The position numbers and the translations under genes are program-made. Below are positions 1-7,745 of a DNA stretch of 46,248 nt, piece by piece. The number at the start of each line of letters is the position of its first letter. Positions within the stretch are counted from its first letter, which is position 1. This stretch comes from Corynebacterium sp. (GTDB lineage: Bacteria; Actinomycetota; Actinomycetes; Mycobacteriales; Mycobacteriaceae): the NCBI GenBank assembly GCA_030530875.1, contig JAUMUD010000017.1:1-46248 (forward strand), written 5' to 3'. The notes beneath the pieces are model-generated. The model was not told where the DNA came from. It saw nothing but the letters and a program-made list of their open reading frames with translations, and ran no database searches.

Positions 1-567
1 ACGCTGTATTTGCGCGATGGTATCTGGCATGCGGAAAATACCGATGTGGATGGCCTCATTGCCTGCATCAACCACGTGGCTGATAAACCTCGCCGCGCAC
101 TGCTCATTGGCGGTGGCGGTACCGCACGCCCAGCAGTCTGGGCACTGGCGAAATGCGGTGTCACCGAACTCACCATTATCAACCGCACGGATAAGTCCGA
201 GGAATTCGGGGAGCTTGCGAAGGCAGCAGGTATTTCCACGCTGGTCTTCCAGGACTATTCGGCACCGGTCCCTGCAGTAGATATTGTGGTCTCCACCGTC
301 CCATCGGCCGTCCTTGCCGATAATGAGGAGCGCTATGCCGTGGCCCCACTTGTGGATGTCATTTATAACCCATGGCCAACCCCACTAGTCCAGGCAGCAC
401 GCGCCAAGGGGCAGGCTGCTGTTGGTGGGCATTTGATGCTTGCCCACCAAGCCTATGGACAATTTAAACTCTTCACCGGCCATGATGCACCACAGGAGGC
501 CATGTGGAATGCCCTGGTCGATGCCGTGCCAGAGCTGGCTGCTGCCCGTGATAAAGGCGAGCTCTAA
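1..567 (+). CDS. aroE: Shikimate dehydrogenase, 3' part (5' end outside window)
   Basis: The reading frame is open from base 1 to TAA at 565-567, giving 188 residues of the C-terminal part. It begins inside the substrate-binding part, with NTDVDG matching the family NTDxxG motif whose Asp contacts shikimate. Next comes the Rossmann loop GGGGTARPA, then NRT, which contacts the NADP phosphate. The family's late G..ML..Q signature is present as GGHLMLAHQA. AroE reduces 3-dehydroshikimate to shikimate with NADPH in the cytoplasm. The other shikimate genes (aroC, aroK, aroB, aroQ) lie 10.5 kb downstream, separated by accessory genes. The stop codon overlaps the 3' end of the convergent gene by 4 bases. 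The N-terminal third, including the SKS-type shikimate-binding motif, is not in the window. The assignment is secure. Confidence 0.93.
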   Translation, partial: TLYLRDGIWHAENTDVDGLIACINHVADKPRRALLIGGGGTARPAVWALAKCGVTELTIINRTDKSEEFGELAKAAGISTLVFQDYSAPVPAVDIVVSTVPSAVLADNEERYAVAPLVDVIYNPWPTPLVQAARAKGQAAVGGHLMLAHQAYGQFKLFTGHDAPQEAMWNALVDAVPELAAARDKGEL

Positions 568-1007
568 GCCGCGCTGAGACCACTGTCGCTGGTTGCACCC
601 GTATTTCCATTGAGACGCTTGATGTCCGGGTCGATCTGTGGCATTTCGAGGGGGTAGCGGGTTTTGAAATGGCTGCGTGGGGTGCGCTTGGCGAAATAGA
701 TGGTGCGGATTCGTGCTTTGGGGAAAAGATGCCAGCGGCACTCGGAATAGGCATCATCAAGATAGAGCAGGATTTGTAGATCTGTCAGCTCCGCCGGGCA
801 GGGTAGTAATCCCCGCCGGATTTCAATGAAGGCATCATCGACACGCTTCTTGAGTGCCTTGCGGTTTAAGGTCATTCCTTCTTCCATATGAGCGAGAATG
901 GCCTCAAAATGCCAGCCGCGATTTCGTAGATCATCGAGGATACTTGCGGACAAACGCTCAGGGGCATTGTTAATGTTGTTGAACTTGGTGTTTGGGGTCA
1001 TAGTCAT
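564..1007 (-). CDS. Conserved-looking protein of unknown function (147 aa)
   Basis: This is a 147-residue protein on the minus strand, convergent with aroE and overlapping its stop by 4 bases. The ATG (1005-1007) is preceded on its strand by a good AAGGAG ribosome-binding site, and a TAGAAT-like -10 box lies about 35 bases upstream (1042-1047 on the minus strand). These signals argue that it is a real gene. I do not recognise the family. It has no signal peptide or membrane segment. Residues about 25-65 (RNRGWHFEAI through EIRRG) look helical and basic, and the C-terminal half contains a conserved-looking YLDDAYSECRWHLFPK segment. A nucleic-acid-binding or regulatory role is possible, but nothing in the sequence proves it. 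Confidence 0.7.
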   Translation of the reverse strand: MTMTPNTKFNNINNAPERLSASILDDLRNRGWHFEAILAHMEEGMTLNRKALKKRVDDAFIEIRRGLLPCPAELTDLQILLYLDDAYSECRWHLFPKARIRTIYFAKRTPRSHFKTRYPLEMPQIDPDIKRLNGNTGATSDSGLSAA

Positions 1008-1086
1008 GGAAAACTCCTTCGAAAATTTATTTGTTTGATTTCATTCTAGGAAGCGATCCGGACATTAATTTCTGTACTATTGACTC

Positions 1087-1530
1087 ATGGGAAGCACTGC
1101 ATGGATTTTTGGCATTGCAGTCATAGTCTGGGCCATGGCGCTTATCTACTATGACCTGCGCTATTTCCGCCTGCCTAATGTGCTTACCCTTGGTGGCGGA
1201 TTAGTAAGTGTGATTCTGAGTCTGGTCTATGACTGGCATGCATTACTTAGCGGGCTAGTGTGGGTATTACTAAGCCTTGCTATTTACCGCTTTGGCCTTG
1301 GCATGGGCGATATTAAACTGGCCCTGCCACTGGGTATTCTCATCGGTCTTAGTCATGATGAGTGGTTTCTACCGCTATGTGGAGCCATCATTGGCGCCTC
1401 GGTAATGAGTGTGCTTTTTCTTTGCGTCGCCAGGCAAATAAAAGCAGCTGCGCGCTTTCATAAAATAGTGCCCCATGGGCCAAGTATGATTCTATCCTCC
1501 CTGTTTAGCTGCGCAATTTCGCTAATCTAG
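1087..1530 (+). CDS. A24 family prepilin peptidase (short form)
   Basis: This 147-residue, very hydrophobic protein has about four to five membrane segments. Both catalytic aspartates of the A24 aspartic peptidases are visible. The first is in YYDLRYFRLPNVLT, which matches D....RLPN.LT. The second is in GMGDIKLA, which matches GxGDxK. The protein lacks the N-terminal methylase domain of the long PilD type, as is usual in actinobacteria. Such enzymes cleave class III (prepilin or Flp/Tad pilin) signal peptides at the cytoplasmic membrane. No pilin gene lies in the window, so its substrate would be encoded elsewhere. A TACTAT -10-like box (1075-1080) ends six bases before the ATG and no Shine-Dalgarno is present, which suggests a leaderless transcript. 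The position between aroE and aroC is the usual corynebacterial one. Confidence 0.85.
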   Translation: MGSTAWIFGIAVIVWAMALIYYDLRYFRLPNVLTLGGGLVSVILSLVYDWHALLSGLVWVLLSLAIYRFGLGMGDIKLALPLGILIGLSHDEWFLPLCGAIIGASVMSVLFLCVARQIKAAARFHKIVPHGPSMILSSLFSCAISLI

Positions 1531-1583
1531 TTTTATCTATTGTATGATAGTTAAAAATTGCTTTTGCGTGTAGGGAGAAAACC

Positions 1584-2630
1584 ATGATGCGGAAAATTTG
1601 TGCACTGCTCGCTGTCCTCGCTCCAATTGGACTCACCGCCTGCGTGGGACCCAAGGCCGATGAGCTCGGCCAAAAATGGGGAATGATGCCGAAGGTGGAA
1701 AAGACCTGCCCTGTGGAACCCGATACCAGCGCTACCGGCACAGCCCGTGTCGGCTGGATGGTGACCGCTGATGGTGAGGCCCTGCTCTATGGCAATGGCT
1801 GGCTTGAAGCTTGCCTGCCAAATATGAAAATCCAATGGCAGAAGTATGATGCGGGTGCCGATGTGGCTCAGGCCTTTGGCTCGCATTCCACTGATTTGAG
1901 CCTTATTGGTTCCTCGCATATGGCCTCAACCTTGAGCCAGCCACTGGATTTGAATGTGGATATGGCCTGGATTTTCTCTATTATTGGCACGGCCGAATCC
2001 CTCGTGGTTAAGGATCCGAATGTGCATTCCTTGCGCGATCTGAAGGGCAAGACCATTACGGTTTCGACCGGTTCCACTACCCACTATTCGCTGCTTTCTG
2101 CCATTAAGCAGGCGGGCATGCAGCCAACGGACTTCAATATTGTCTTCCTGACCCCGGATAAGATGCTTGCTGGTTGGGCAGGCAATCAGCTCGATGCTGC
2201 CTGGGTTTGGGACCCAACGCTTTCCAAGCTCACTGAAACTGGCCATATTATTATGAGCTCGGCGGATACGGCTGCCAAGGGTGCGCCAACTGCCAATGTG
2301 GCCATTGTGGATAAGGACTTTGTTGCTGCCAACCCGCAGTTTATGAAGATGTGGTGGTTGCTGCAAGAAAAGGCCATTGAGCAGCTCAATAATGACCCCG
2401 ATGAGGCTGCACAGACCTTGGCACCAATTCTTAATATCAGTGTGGATGAAACAAAGAAGCAGCTTGAGGGCTACCAGTACCTCACCGCTGAACAGCAGCA
2501 CGCACTGAACTTTGGTGAATCCCTCTATAGCACCGCCCAGTTCCTTCAAGACCAGGGCCGCTGCACTGTTGTGGATGAGGCGCATTACATGGATTCCGTG
2601 ATTATCCCCGCCACTAATCCAAGTGCTTAA
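1584..2630 (+). CDS. Lipoprotein substrate-binding protein, taurine/sulfonate (NMT1/TauA) type
   Basis: This 348-residue protein has a lipoprotein signal peptide (MMRKICALL through LTAC), with the lipobox cysteine at residue 20, so it is probably anchored on the outer face of the membrane. The body matches ABC periplasmic-type binding proteins for taurine, alkylsulfonates or thiamine precursors. Examples are DLRDLKGKTITVSTGSTTHY-like segments (written here LRDLKGKTI and VSTGST), AGWAGNQLDAAWVWDP and the late region with DEAAQTLAPIL. An AGGGAG ribosome-binding site (about 1572-1577) and a TATGAT -10 box (1543-1548) lie upstream. No permease or ATPase gene is adjacent, so it is an orphan binding protein in this window. 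Nearby sulfatase and anion-exporter genes make an organosulfur ligand attractive, but this is inference. The general family is secure; the ligand is not. Confidence 0.85.
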   Translation: MMRKICALLAVLAPIGLTACVGPKADELGQKWGMMPKVEKTCPVEPDTSATGTARVGWMVTADGEALLYGNGWLEACLPNMKIQWQKYDAGADVAQAFGSHSTDLSLIGSSHMASTLSQPLDLNVDMAWIFSIIGTAESLVVKDPNVHSLRDLKGKTITVSTGSTTHYSLLSAIKQAGMQPTDFNIVFLTPDKMLAGWAGNQLDAAWVWDPTLSKLTETGHIIMSSADTAAKGAPTANVAIVDKDFVAANPQFMKMWWLLQEKAIEQLNNDPDEAAQTLAPILNISVDETKKQLEGYQYLTAEQQHALNFGESLYSTAQFLQDQGRCTVVDEAHYMDSVIIPATNPSA

Positions 2631-2667
2631 GAATCAAAGAAAAAGAAATAAATGAAAGGAAAGAGAG

Positions 2668-2705
2668 AAAAACCGTTGCTGCAACGGGGAATATTGCAGC
2701 AACGG
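2668..2705 (-). terminator. Rho-independent terminator of the HAD gene
   Basis: A perfect 12-bp inverted repeat (CCGTTGCTGCAA at 2673-2684 and TTGCAGCAACGG at 2694-2705) encloses a 9-base loop. On the minus strand it is followed directly by five T (plus-strand AAAAA at 2668-2672). It therefore terminates the minus-strand phosphatase gene that ends at 2745. On the plus strand there is no T-run, though the hairpin may also slow transcripts from the binding-protein gene. Confidence 0.8.
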
Positions 2706-2744
2706 CGTGGTATCACCATCATACGGTATGAGTAGTGTGAAAAC

Positions 2745-3431
2745 CTAATTCATAGACCATTCTTTGACCCAGGACTCCAAAATCTCCCGATTCAGGCCTT
2801 CATAGGTGCGATCCCCATTGAGATCGGCCAGAAGATGCACGCCCTCGGGGATGAGTTCTGGGTTAATCTCTGGTTCCGGAAGACCAACCACATGGCAGCC
2901 GGCATCAATGGCCGCGCGCATACCAGTCAGGGAATCCTCAAAGACCAGCGTGGTTTCCGGGGTGGAACCAAGTAGCTCACAGGCGCGCAGATAAATATCC
3001 GGGGCGGGCTTAGGATTAGGTACCTCATCACCGCAGACGCTGGTTGTGAAAAATTCGGGGCCGATAATGTCGAGCATGGGGCCCGTGACCTCACGGGGAG
3101 TATTCGTTGATAGTGCCATTGGTAGACCACTGGCCTTAAGGTGTGCCAGTAGATTCTTTACGCCCGGCATATAGGGGCAGTGGGCGCGCACCTTAGCTAA
3201 GACTTTCTCATGCAGGGCATCCTCAAGGGCGTCGGGGTTGAGATTTTGGTCACCAATCGTGGCAATAATGCCGGCCACAATATCGGGAGAGGAAGCGCCA
3301 AGTAGCTTCGCCTGCATTTCGGGGCTTAGTTCTTTGCCCAGTTCACGGGATAATTCCACTGCGGCGGCTGTCCATTGGGGTTCGGTATTAACAAGGGTTC
3401 CGTCCATGTCCCAAGAAATTGCTCTCAACAT
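2745..3431 (-). CDS. HAD-superfamily phosphatase (beta-phosphoglucomutase/phosphatase-like, subfamily IA)
   Basis: This 228-residue cytoplasmic hydrolase shows all four HAD motifs. They are DMDGTLV (nucleophile D8, acid/base D10), STNT (motif II), the lysine in NPKPAPD (motif III) and FEDSLTGM (motif IV). The helical cap between motifs I and II is that of subfamily IA, which includes sugar-phosphate phosphatases and beta-phosphoglucomutase. A much longer in-frame start exists at 3647, but its first 72 residues are not HAD-like and would overlap the divergent kinase gene. I chose ATG 3429-3431, which begins MLRAISWDMDG. A TACAAT -10-like box ends six bases before this ATG, so the transcript is probably leaderless. 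It is divergent from the ROK kinase with about 110 bp between starts. A sugar-phosphate substrate fits the surroundings but is not demonstrated. Confidence 0.85.
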   Translation of the reverse strand: MLRAISWDMDGTLVNTEPQWTAAAVELSRELGKELSPEMQAKLLGASSPDIVAGIIATIGDQNLNPDALEDALHEKVLAKVRAHCPYMPGVKNLLAHLKASGLPMALSTNTPREVTGPMLDIIGPEFFTTSVCGDEVPNPKPAPDIYLRACELLGSTPETTLVFEDSLTGMRAAIDAGCHVVGLPEPEINPELIPEGVHLLADLNGDRTYEGLNREILESWVKEWSMN

Positions 3432-3542
3432 ATCTGCATTGTAACAGATATTGGGAATTAAAACCGGGGGAGCGGTATTAATTCCAGTGCGATATTCTGG
3501 GTTTAAAGGTTTGTGGTTTTGTTTTTCTAGATTGGAGTGAAA

Positions 3543-4541
3543 ATGAGCGTTATTGCAGTTGACGTGGGCGGAACCACCATCAAAGCCGCAGTCTATGAGC
3601 CTGGTACGCAGCGCGTGGGCCCAGTTCATGTGGAAGCAACAGGCCATGGGGATACACTCCTTGGGAGCATTATTGCTGCTATTCGCGCCGCTGCCGGGGA
3701 TTCGCGCATTTCGGCCATTGGTATCTGTGCGCCAGGAATTGTGAACCGGGATACCGGGGTTATTGCACTGGCTGGAAATTTGGGCATCACGGATTATCCG
3801 CTACGAGACCTTCTTCGTGCGGAATTCGGGGTGCCTATTATTTTGGACCATGACCTGCGTACTGGCGCCCATGCCGAGGCTCAACTGGGCCATGGTAAAG
3901 AGGCTAGTAACTTTGTCTATGTGGCCATTGGTACTGGTCTGGCGCTTTCTGTGGTGATTGATGGGCAGGTTTTGTGCCTGGATCCCTGGGCAGGGGAGAT
4001 TGGTCAGATTTCTTATCCTTCCCCGCATATAGGGCCAACGGCCTATGCTGCCTTGGAGAATATTGCCGCAGCTGGCGGTATTTGTAGCAGGGTCATGCAC
4101 TTAGCCGAACCAACAGGGCAGATTCCTGGCAGGGTAGTAATGAGCGTGGAGGAATTGAATTATTCAACCATCTACCAGGCCTTTAGCACCTGGGGTGCTG
4201 CCACTCACCACAGTATGGGTGAGGAACTGCTGCTGAGTTTCGGTGGTAAGAGTGAGGTCAATATTCGCGATATTGACGGTATTGTGCGCGATCAAATTAA
4301 TGCATTAGCGCAGCTGGTGGCCAATATTGCTGGCATTCTTGGCCCAGTGGATATTGTCCTTGGCGGCGGTGTTGCCCAGGCTGGGGAGAAGTTCCGTGAG
4401 GCCATCCTGGAATCGGCCAAGTCCTATTATCTGCGCATTATGCCGGCGCCGAAATTGGTTCCTGCGGTGCTTGGTGCGGGTGCACAACTGCTCGGGGCCG
4501 GACTTTTGGGTGCTTCGGTTGCAAAATTACCCCCGAATTAG
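3543..4541 (+). CDS. ROK-family sugar kinase (divergent)
   Basis: This 332-residue protein is of the ROK/ASKHA fold. The N-terminal phosphate-binding loop is DVGGTTIKAAVY. The ICAPGIVNRDTG segment and the catalytic region LDHDLRTGAHAEAQLG (proposed base D104) follow, then the adenosine-binding GxG region VLGGGVAQAG. It should phosphorylate a hexose or amino-hexose with ATP. Two usual ROK features are missing. The CxCxxxxC zinc motif is absent, and the GExGH histidine is replaced (AGEIGQ). ATG 3543 is preferred over GTG 3537 because GGAG (3534-3537) then sits five bases upstream. It is divergent from the phosphatase gene and ends in its own terminator just before the transporter operon. It could phosphorylate the sugar released by the sulfatase locus next door, which is inference. 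The substrate cannot be read from sequence. Confidence 0.8.
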   Translation: MSVIAVDVGGTTIKAAVYEPGTQRVGPVHVEATGHGDTLLGSIIAAIRAAAGDSRISAIGICAPGIVNRDTGVIALAGNLGITDYPLRDLLRAEFGVPIILDHDLRTGAHAEAQLGHGKEASNFVYVAIGTGLALSVVIDGQVLCLDPWAGEIGQISYPSPHIGPTAYAALENIAAAGGICSRVMHLAEPTGQIPGRVVMSVEELNYSTIYQAFSTWGAATHHSMGEELLLSFGGKSEVNIRDIDGIVRDQINALAQLVANIAGILGPVDIVLGGGVAQAGEKFREAILESAKSYYLRIMPAPKLVPAVLGAGAQLLGAGLLGASVAKLPPN

Positions 4542-4550
4542 GGTAATTTT
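4523..4550 (+). terminator. Terminator overlapping the end of the ROK kinase gene
   Basis: A perfect 10-bp inverted repeat (AAAATTACCC at 4523-4532, GGGTAATTTT at 4541-4550) has an 8-base loop and ends in T4. The kinase stop codon (TAG, 4539-4541) lies within the hairpin. The symmetric A/T flanks could make it bidirectional. Confidence 0.75.
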
Positions 4551-4674
4551 CCTAAGAATTTTATAAATTTTGCGGAATATTTAAGACCCTAGATGCGGTT
4601 AAAAATCGGAGGCCTTATCGTTTTAGTTAATGCAGCATAAGCCGCAGATCATTGAACTGAGAGGAGTCGTGATC

Positions 4675-6099
4675 ATGACGACTATCGCTACACCTGAGGT
4701 GCGTAAGGCCCAGCGCCGCGCGACAGGTATTGCGCTGATTGCCTCACTCGGAGCTTTCTTCTATGGCTTCGAGGGTATGGTTCTTAACGGCGCTATTAAA
4801 GCTGTAGGCACTACCTTCGAACTTGGTGCTTTTGCCAAGGGCGTTGCGGGCTCCGCCGGTATTATCGGTGCCCTATTTGGTGCCTTTGTTGCTGGCCGTC
4901 TTTCTGACAAGATTGGCCGCAAGAAGATGCTTCTCGTTGTTGCCCCATTCCTGCTCTTTGAGGCAGTCTTTGGCGCAATGAGTCCGCTCTTCGGTGATTT
5001 TGGTTATCCATTCCTGCTTCTGTGCCGCGTGGTTGGTGGTTTTGGCTTCGGTGCCGCGACCACCGTTGGTCCTGGCTATATTGCTGAGATTGCTCCGGCG
5101 CATATTCGTGGTCGACTCATTGCCTTCCGTCAGCTTGAGATTATTATCGGTCTCTTTATTGCCGGCGTGATTAATATGGTCGTGATTAATAAGGCTGGTT
5201 CTTCCTCTGCGGAGATTGTCTTTGGTCTGGCCGCCTGGCAGATGATGTTCCTCTGCCTGATTATTCCGGCAGTTTTCTACACCATTATGACCGCGCTTAT
5301 TCCGGAATCCCCGCGCTTCCTGGTTTCCCAGGGTCGCCTGGAAGAGGCAAAGGCCGTTTTGGCTAAGGTGACTGGTGAAACAGATCTTGACCACCGAGTG
5401 GCTGCTATCCGTGAGTCCATGGGTGGCGAGAATGCTCGTACCCTTTCTATGGGCGAGATTATGCGCTCCCCATATGTGGGCCTGGTCTGGGTTGGCATGA
5501 TGATTGCTGCCTTCCAGCAGCTCACCGGTATTAATGGCGTGTTCTTCTTCTCGAATGCACTCTTTGAGGCTGTGGGCTTTGATGAGAGCACCGCCTTTAC
5601 TCAGACGCTGATTATCACCGCCTTCAAGATTGTGGGTGTTTGTACTGGTATTGCACTGGTGGATAAGGTGGGTCGTCGAAATATGCTCATCTACGGCGGC
5701 TGCTTGATTGCCTTCTCGCTGGGTGTGGTCGCCACCGTCTTTACCATTGCCCCTGTGGTCGATGGCAGCCCAGATATTTCTGGCAACCCAGTTCTTGGCT
5801 TCTTCGCCGTGGCAGCCCTGTGTACCTTCATCCTTGGCTTCACCTCCTCCTGGGGTCCAATCTTCTCCATTGTTATGGGCGAGATGTTCCCGAACCAGAT
5901 TCGTGGTGGTGCAATGTCCATGGCGGCCGGCGCTGACTTTGCCGTGAACCTGGCCGTGGTGCTCATGTTCCCTTACCTCATTGCATGGTCCCCAAGCTTC
6001 ACCTACTGGATGTACTGCATCTTCGGTGTCCTGTCGGTCATCTGCACCGCTAAGTGGCTCAAGGAAACTAAGGGCCGCCAGCTTGAGGACATGGGTTAA
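4675..6099 (+). CDS. MFS sugar-porter family transporter
   Basis: This 474-residue protein has 12 predicted membrane segments and the hallmarks of the MFS sugar-porter (SP) family. They are GRLSDKIGRKK between TM2 and TM3, PESPRFLVSQGR after TM6, QQLTGINGVFFFSNA in TM7, VDKVGRRN between TM8 and TM9, and ETKGRQLE at the C-terminus. It should be a proton-coupled importer of a sugar or polyol in the cytoplasmic membrane. The start at 4675 (MTTIATPEV) is chosen over 4630 because AGGAG precedes it by eight bases. The sulfatase gene follows after 15 bp, indicating co-transcription. The likely cargo is the sulfated substrate of that enzyme, since the sulfatase has no export signal. This makes it a candidate sulfated-sugar importer, by inference. 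Confidence 0.9.
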   Translation: MTTIATPEVRKAQRRATGIALIASLGAFFYGFEGMVLNGAIKAVGTTFELGAFAKGVAGSAGIIGALFGAFVAGRLSDKIGRKKMLLVVAPFLLFEAVFGAMSPLFGDFGYPFLLLCRVVGGFGFGAATTVGPGYIAEIAPAHIRGRLIAFRQLEIIIGLFIAGVINMVVINKAGSSSAEIVFGLAAWQMMFLCLIIPAVFYTIMTALIPESPRFLVSQGRLEEAKAVLAKVTGETDLDHRVAAIRESMGGENARTLSMGEIMRSPYVGLVWVGMMIAAFQQLTGINGVFFFSNALFEAVGFDESTAFTQTLIITAFKIVGVCTGIALVDKVGRRNMLIYGGCLIAFSLGVVATVFTIAPVVDGSPDISGNPVLGFFAVAALCTFILGFTSSWGPIFSIVMGEMFPNQIRGGAMSMAAGADFAVNLAVVLMFPYLIAWSPSFTYWMYCIFGVLSVICTAKWLKETKGRQLEDMG

Positions 6100-6114
6100 A
6101 GAAAGGAAAGAACA

Positions 6115-7692
6115 ATGTCGCGTATTATTCCCGATAATGTGCGTAATGTGCTCGTCATTATGACTGACCAGCACCGCGTGGATACCATCGGCTGCCTGGG
6201 TAACCCTCATGCCATCACTCCTAACCTGGATGAGATTGGTGCCAATGGCTTCGCCTTTACCCGCGCTTTTACCCCAACAGCCATCTGTACCCCGGCGCGT
6301 GCCTCGCTTCTCACCGGTAAGATTCCGCTCAAGCACCAGGTGGTTGCTAACCCGGAGTGGAATATCTCCTATAACTGCGAGATTCGCCCAGGGGAATGGA
6401 CCTATACCCAGGAGCTTCGTGATAATGGCTATAACGTGGGTCTGGTGGGTAAGTACCATGTGGGCACCCTTCCACCGGATGCCCATGGCATGGATGATGA
6501 TTCCTTCTTCGGTGCCATTAACCCCGTGGCCAATGAGCGCTATGTCAAGTGGCTGGAGGATAATAATCTTCCCCCAGTCAAGGCCTTTGACTTCCACCAG
6601 GGCCTGCTGCCGGGCGATCGCCCAGGCCACGTGATTGCCGCCCGCCTGGACCAGCCGGAGGAAGCCACCTTTGAGCGTTTCATTGCTGATACCGCCATTG
6701 AGCGCATGAAGCAATACGCCAAGGACTGGAAGGAAAATGGAAAGCCATTTAGCCTGGATATTCACTTCTTTGGCCCGCATCTTCCATACTTCCTCCCATC
6801 CAAGTGGTTCGATATGATCGACCCTGAGGTTGTGGAACTTCCACCGAACTTTGGCGATAGTCTCGTCGGAAAGCCACAGGTGCAGCAGAACTATGCCACC
6901 TACTGGTCCACCTCGAGCTTCAGCAATGACCAGTGGAAGAAGCTCATCGCCATCTACTGGGGCTATGTGGCCATGATTGACATGGAAATTGGCCGCATTA
7001 TGGATGCCGCCAAGGAACTTGGAATTCTCGATGACACCGCAGTTTTCTTCACTGCGGATCATGGTGAGTTCACCGGCTCCCACCGCCTCAATGACAAGGG
7101 TCCTGCAATGTATGACGACATCTACAATGTCCCATTCATTGCCAATATTCCGGGAGTTTCTGCTGTTGGTACCTGCGGGGAATTTGTCTCCCTGCTTGAC
7201 CTGCCGGCAACTGTCCTTGATATTGCTGGTCTGGATCCATCCCTGGCTGAGGATGGCCGCTCCATTGTGGCTCTGTCCACCGGCAAGGATATTGAGGGTT
7301 GGCGTGAGGATATTGTCTGTGAGTTCCATGGCCACCACTTCCCACTCCAACAGCGCATGCTGCGCACCAAGGAGTTCAAGTTGGTGGTCAGCCATGAGGG
7401 TGTCAATGAACTCTATGACCTTCGGGTTGACCCTTATGAGATGAATAACTGCTACTATGTGCCGCGCTATCGGGACATTGTGGCGGAGCTCTCCAAGAAC
7501 CTCTACTACCAGCTCGTTGAGCGCGGCGATGAGGCATTCGCCAAGTGGATGAACGCCATGACTGATTATGACGTTCCACTGGGTGGCACTTCTAAGTCCG
7601 ATTGGGATAATGTAGAGGATGAAAATGCAAGCGTGGACTCCAGTGCTGAAACCTTAGCGGAGTCCGAGTCGGATGAGAGACTACGCGCCTGA
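6115..7692 (+). CDS. Cys-type sulfatase, cytoplasmic
   Basis: This 525-residue member of the sulfatase (alkaline-phosphatase-like) superfamily carries the activation motif CTPAR with Cys58 in ICTPARASLLTG. That cysteine is the one converted to C-alpha-formylglycine. Metal-ligand motifs are visible as TDQHR (D18) near the N-terminus and TADHGEFTGSH (D315, H316). The C-terminal segment NELYDLRVDPYEMNN is typical of sugar sulfatases. There is no signal peptide, so the enzyme should act in the cytoplasm, unlike most secreted glycosulfatases. It hydrolyses a sulfate ester, releasing free sulfate. A ribosome-binding site (AAAGGAAAG) precedes the ATG. The C-terminus has a 30-residue acidic, probably disordered tail. 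Its neighbours are the importer upstream and, downstream, a ROK regulator, the maturase that would make its formylglycine, and an anion exporter. The exact sugar is unknown. Confidence 0.93.
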   Translation: MSRIIPDNVRNVLVIMTDQHRVDTIGCLGNPHAITPNLDEIGANGFAFTRAFTPTAICTPARASLLTGKIPLKHQVVANPEWNISYNCEIRPGEWTYTQELRDNGYNVGLVGKYHVGTLPPDAHGMDDDSFFGAINPVANERYVKWLEDNNLPPVKAFDFHQGLLPGDRPGHVIAARLDQPEEATFERFIADTAIERMKQYAKDWKENGKPFSLDIHFFGPHLPYFLPSKWFDMIDPEVVELPPNFGDSLVGKPQVQQNYATYWSTSSFSNDQWKKLIAIYWGYVAMIDMEIGRIMDAAKELGILDDTAVFFTADHGEFTGSHRLNDKGPAMYDDIYNVPFIANIPGVSAVGTCGEFVSLLDLPATVLDIAGLDPSLAEDGRSIVALSTGKDIEGWREDIVCEFHGHHFPLQQRMLRTKEFKLVVSHEGVNELYDLRVDPYEMNNCYYVPRYRDIVAELSKNLYYQLVERGDEAFAKWMNAMTDYDVPLGGTSKSDWDNVEDENASVDSSAETLAESESDERLRA

Positions 7693-7706
7693 TGATTATT
7701 CTCTTC

Positions 7707-7735
7707 TTCGGGTAGTCTTCTCCGAGCTACCCGAG
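7707..7735 (+). other. Hairpin between sulfatase and regulator genes
   Basis: The inverted repeat CGGGTAG (7709-7715) / CTACCCG (7727-7733) can be extended by a T-A pair and a wobble pair. It lies in the 53-bp gap just before the GAGGGAG ribosome-binding site of the ROK regulator. There is no T-run, so it is not a classical terminator. It may be an mRNA stability element, a weak attenuator, or a dyad operator for autoregulation. Confidence 0.4.
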
Positions 7736-7745
7736 GGAGAGCGTT

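Noticed and set aside
3432-3647. 72-residue N-terminal extension of the HAD phosphatase
   Set aside because: The extension has no HAD features and would run through the divergent promoter region and into the ROK kinase gene.
4873-7395. 840-codon minus-strand frame opposite the transporter and sulfatase
   Set aside because: The plus-strand proteins have clear family motifs throughout; the minus-strand product has no recognisable domain and arises from codon bias.
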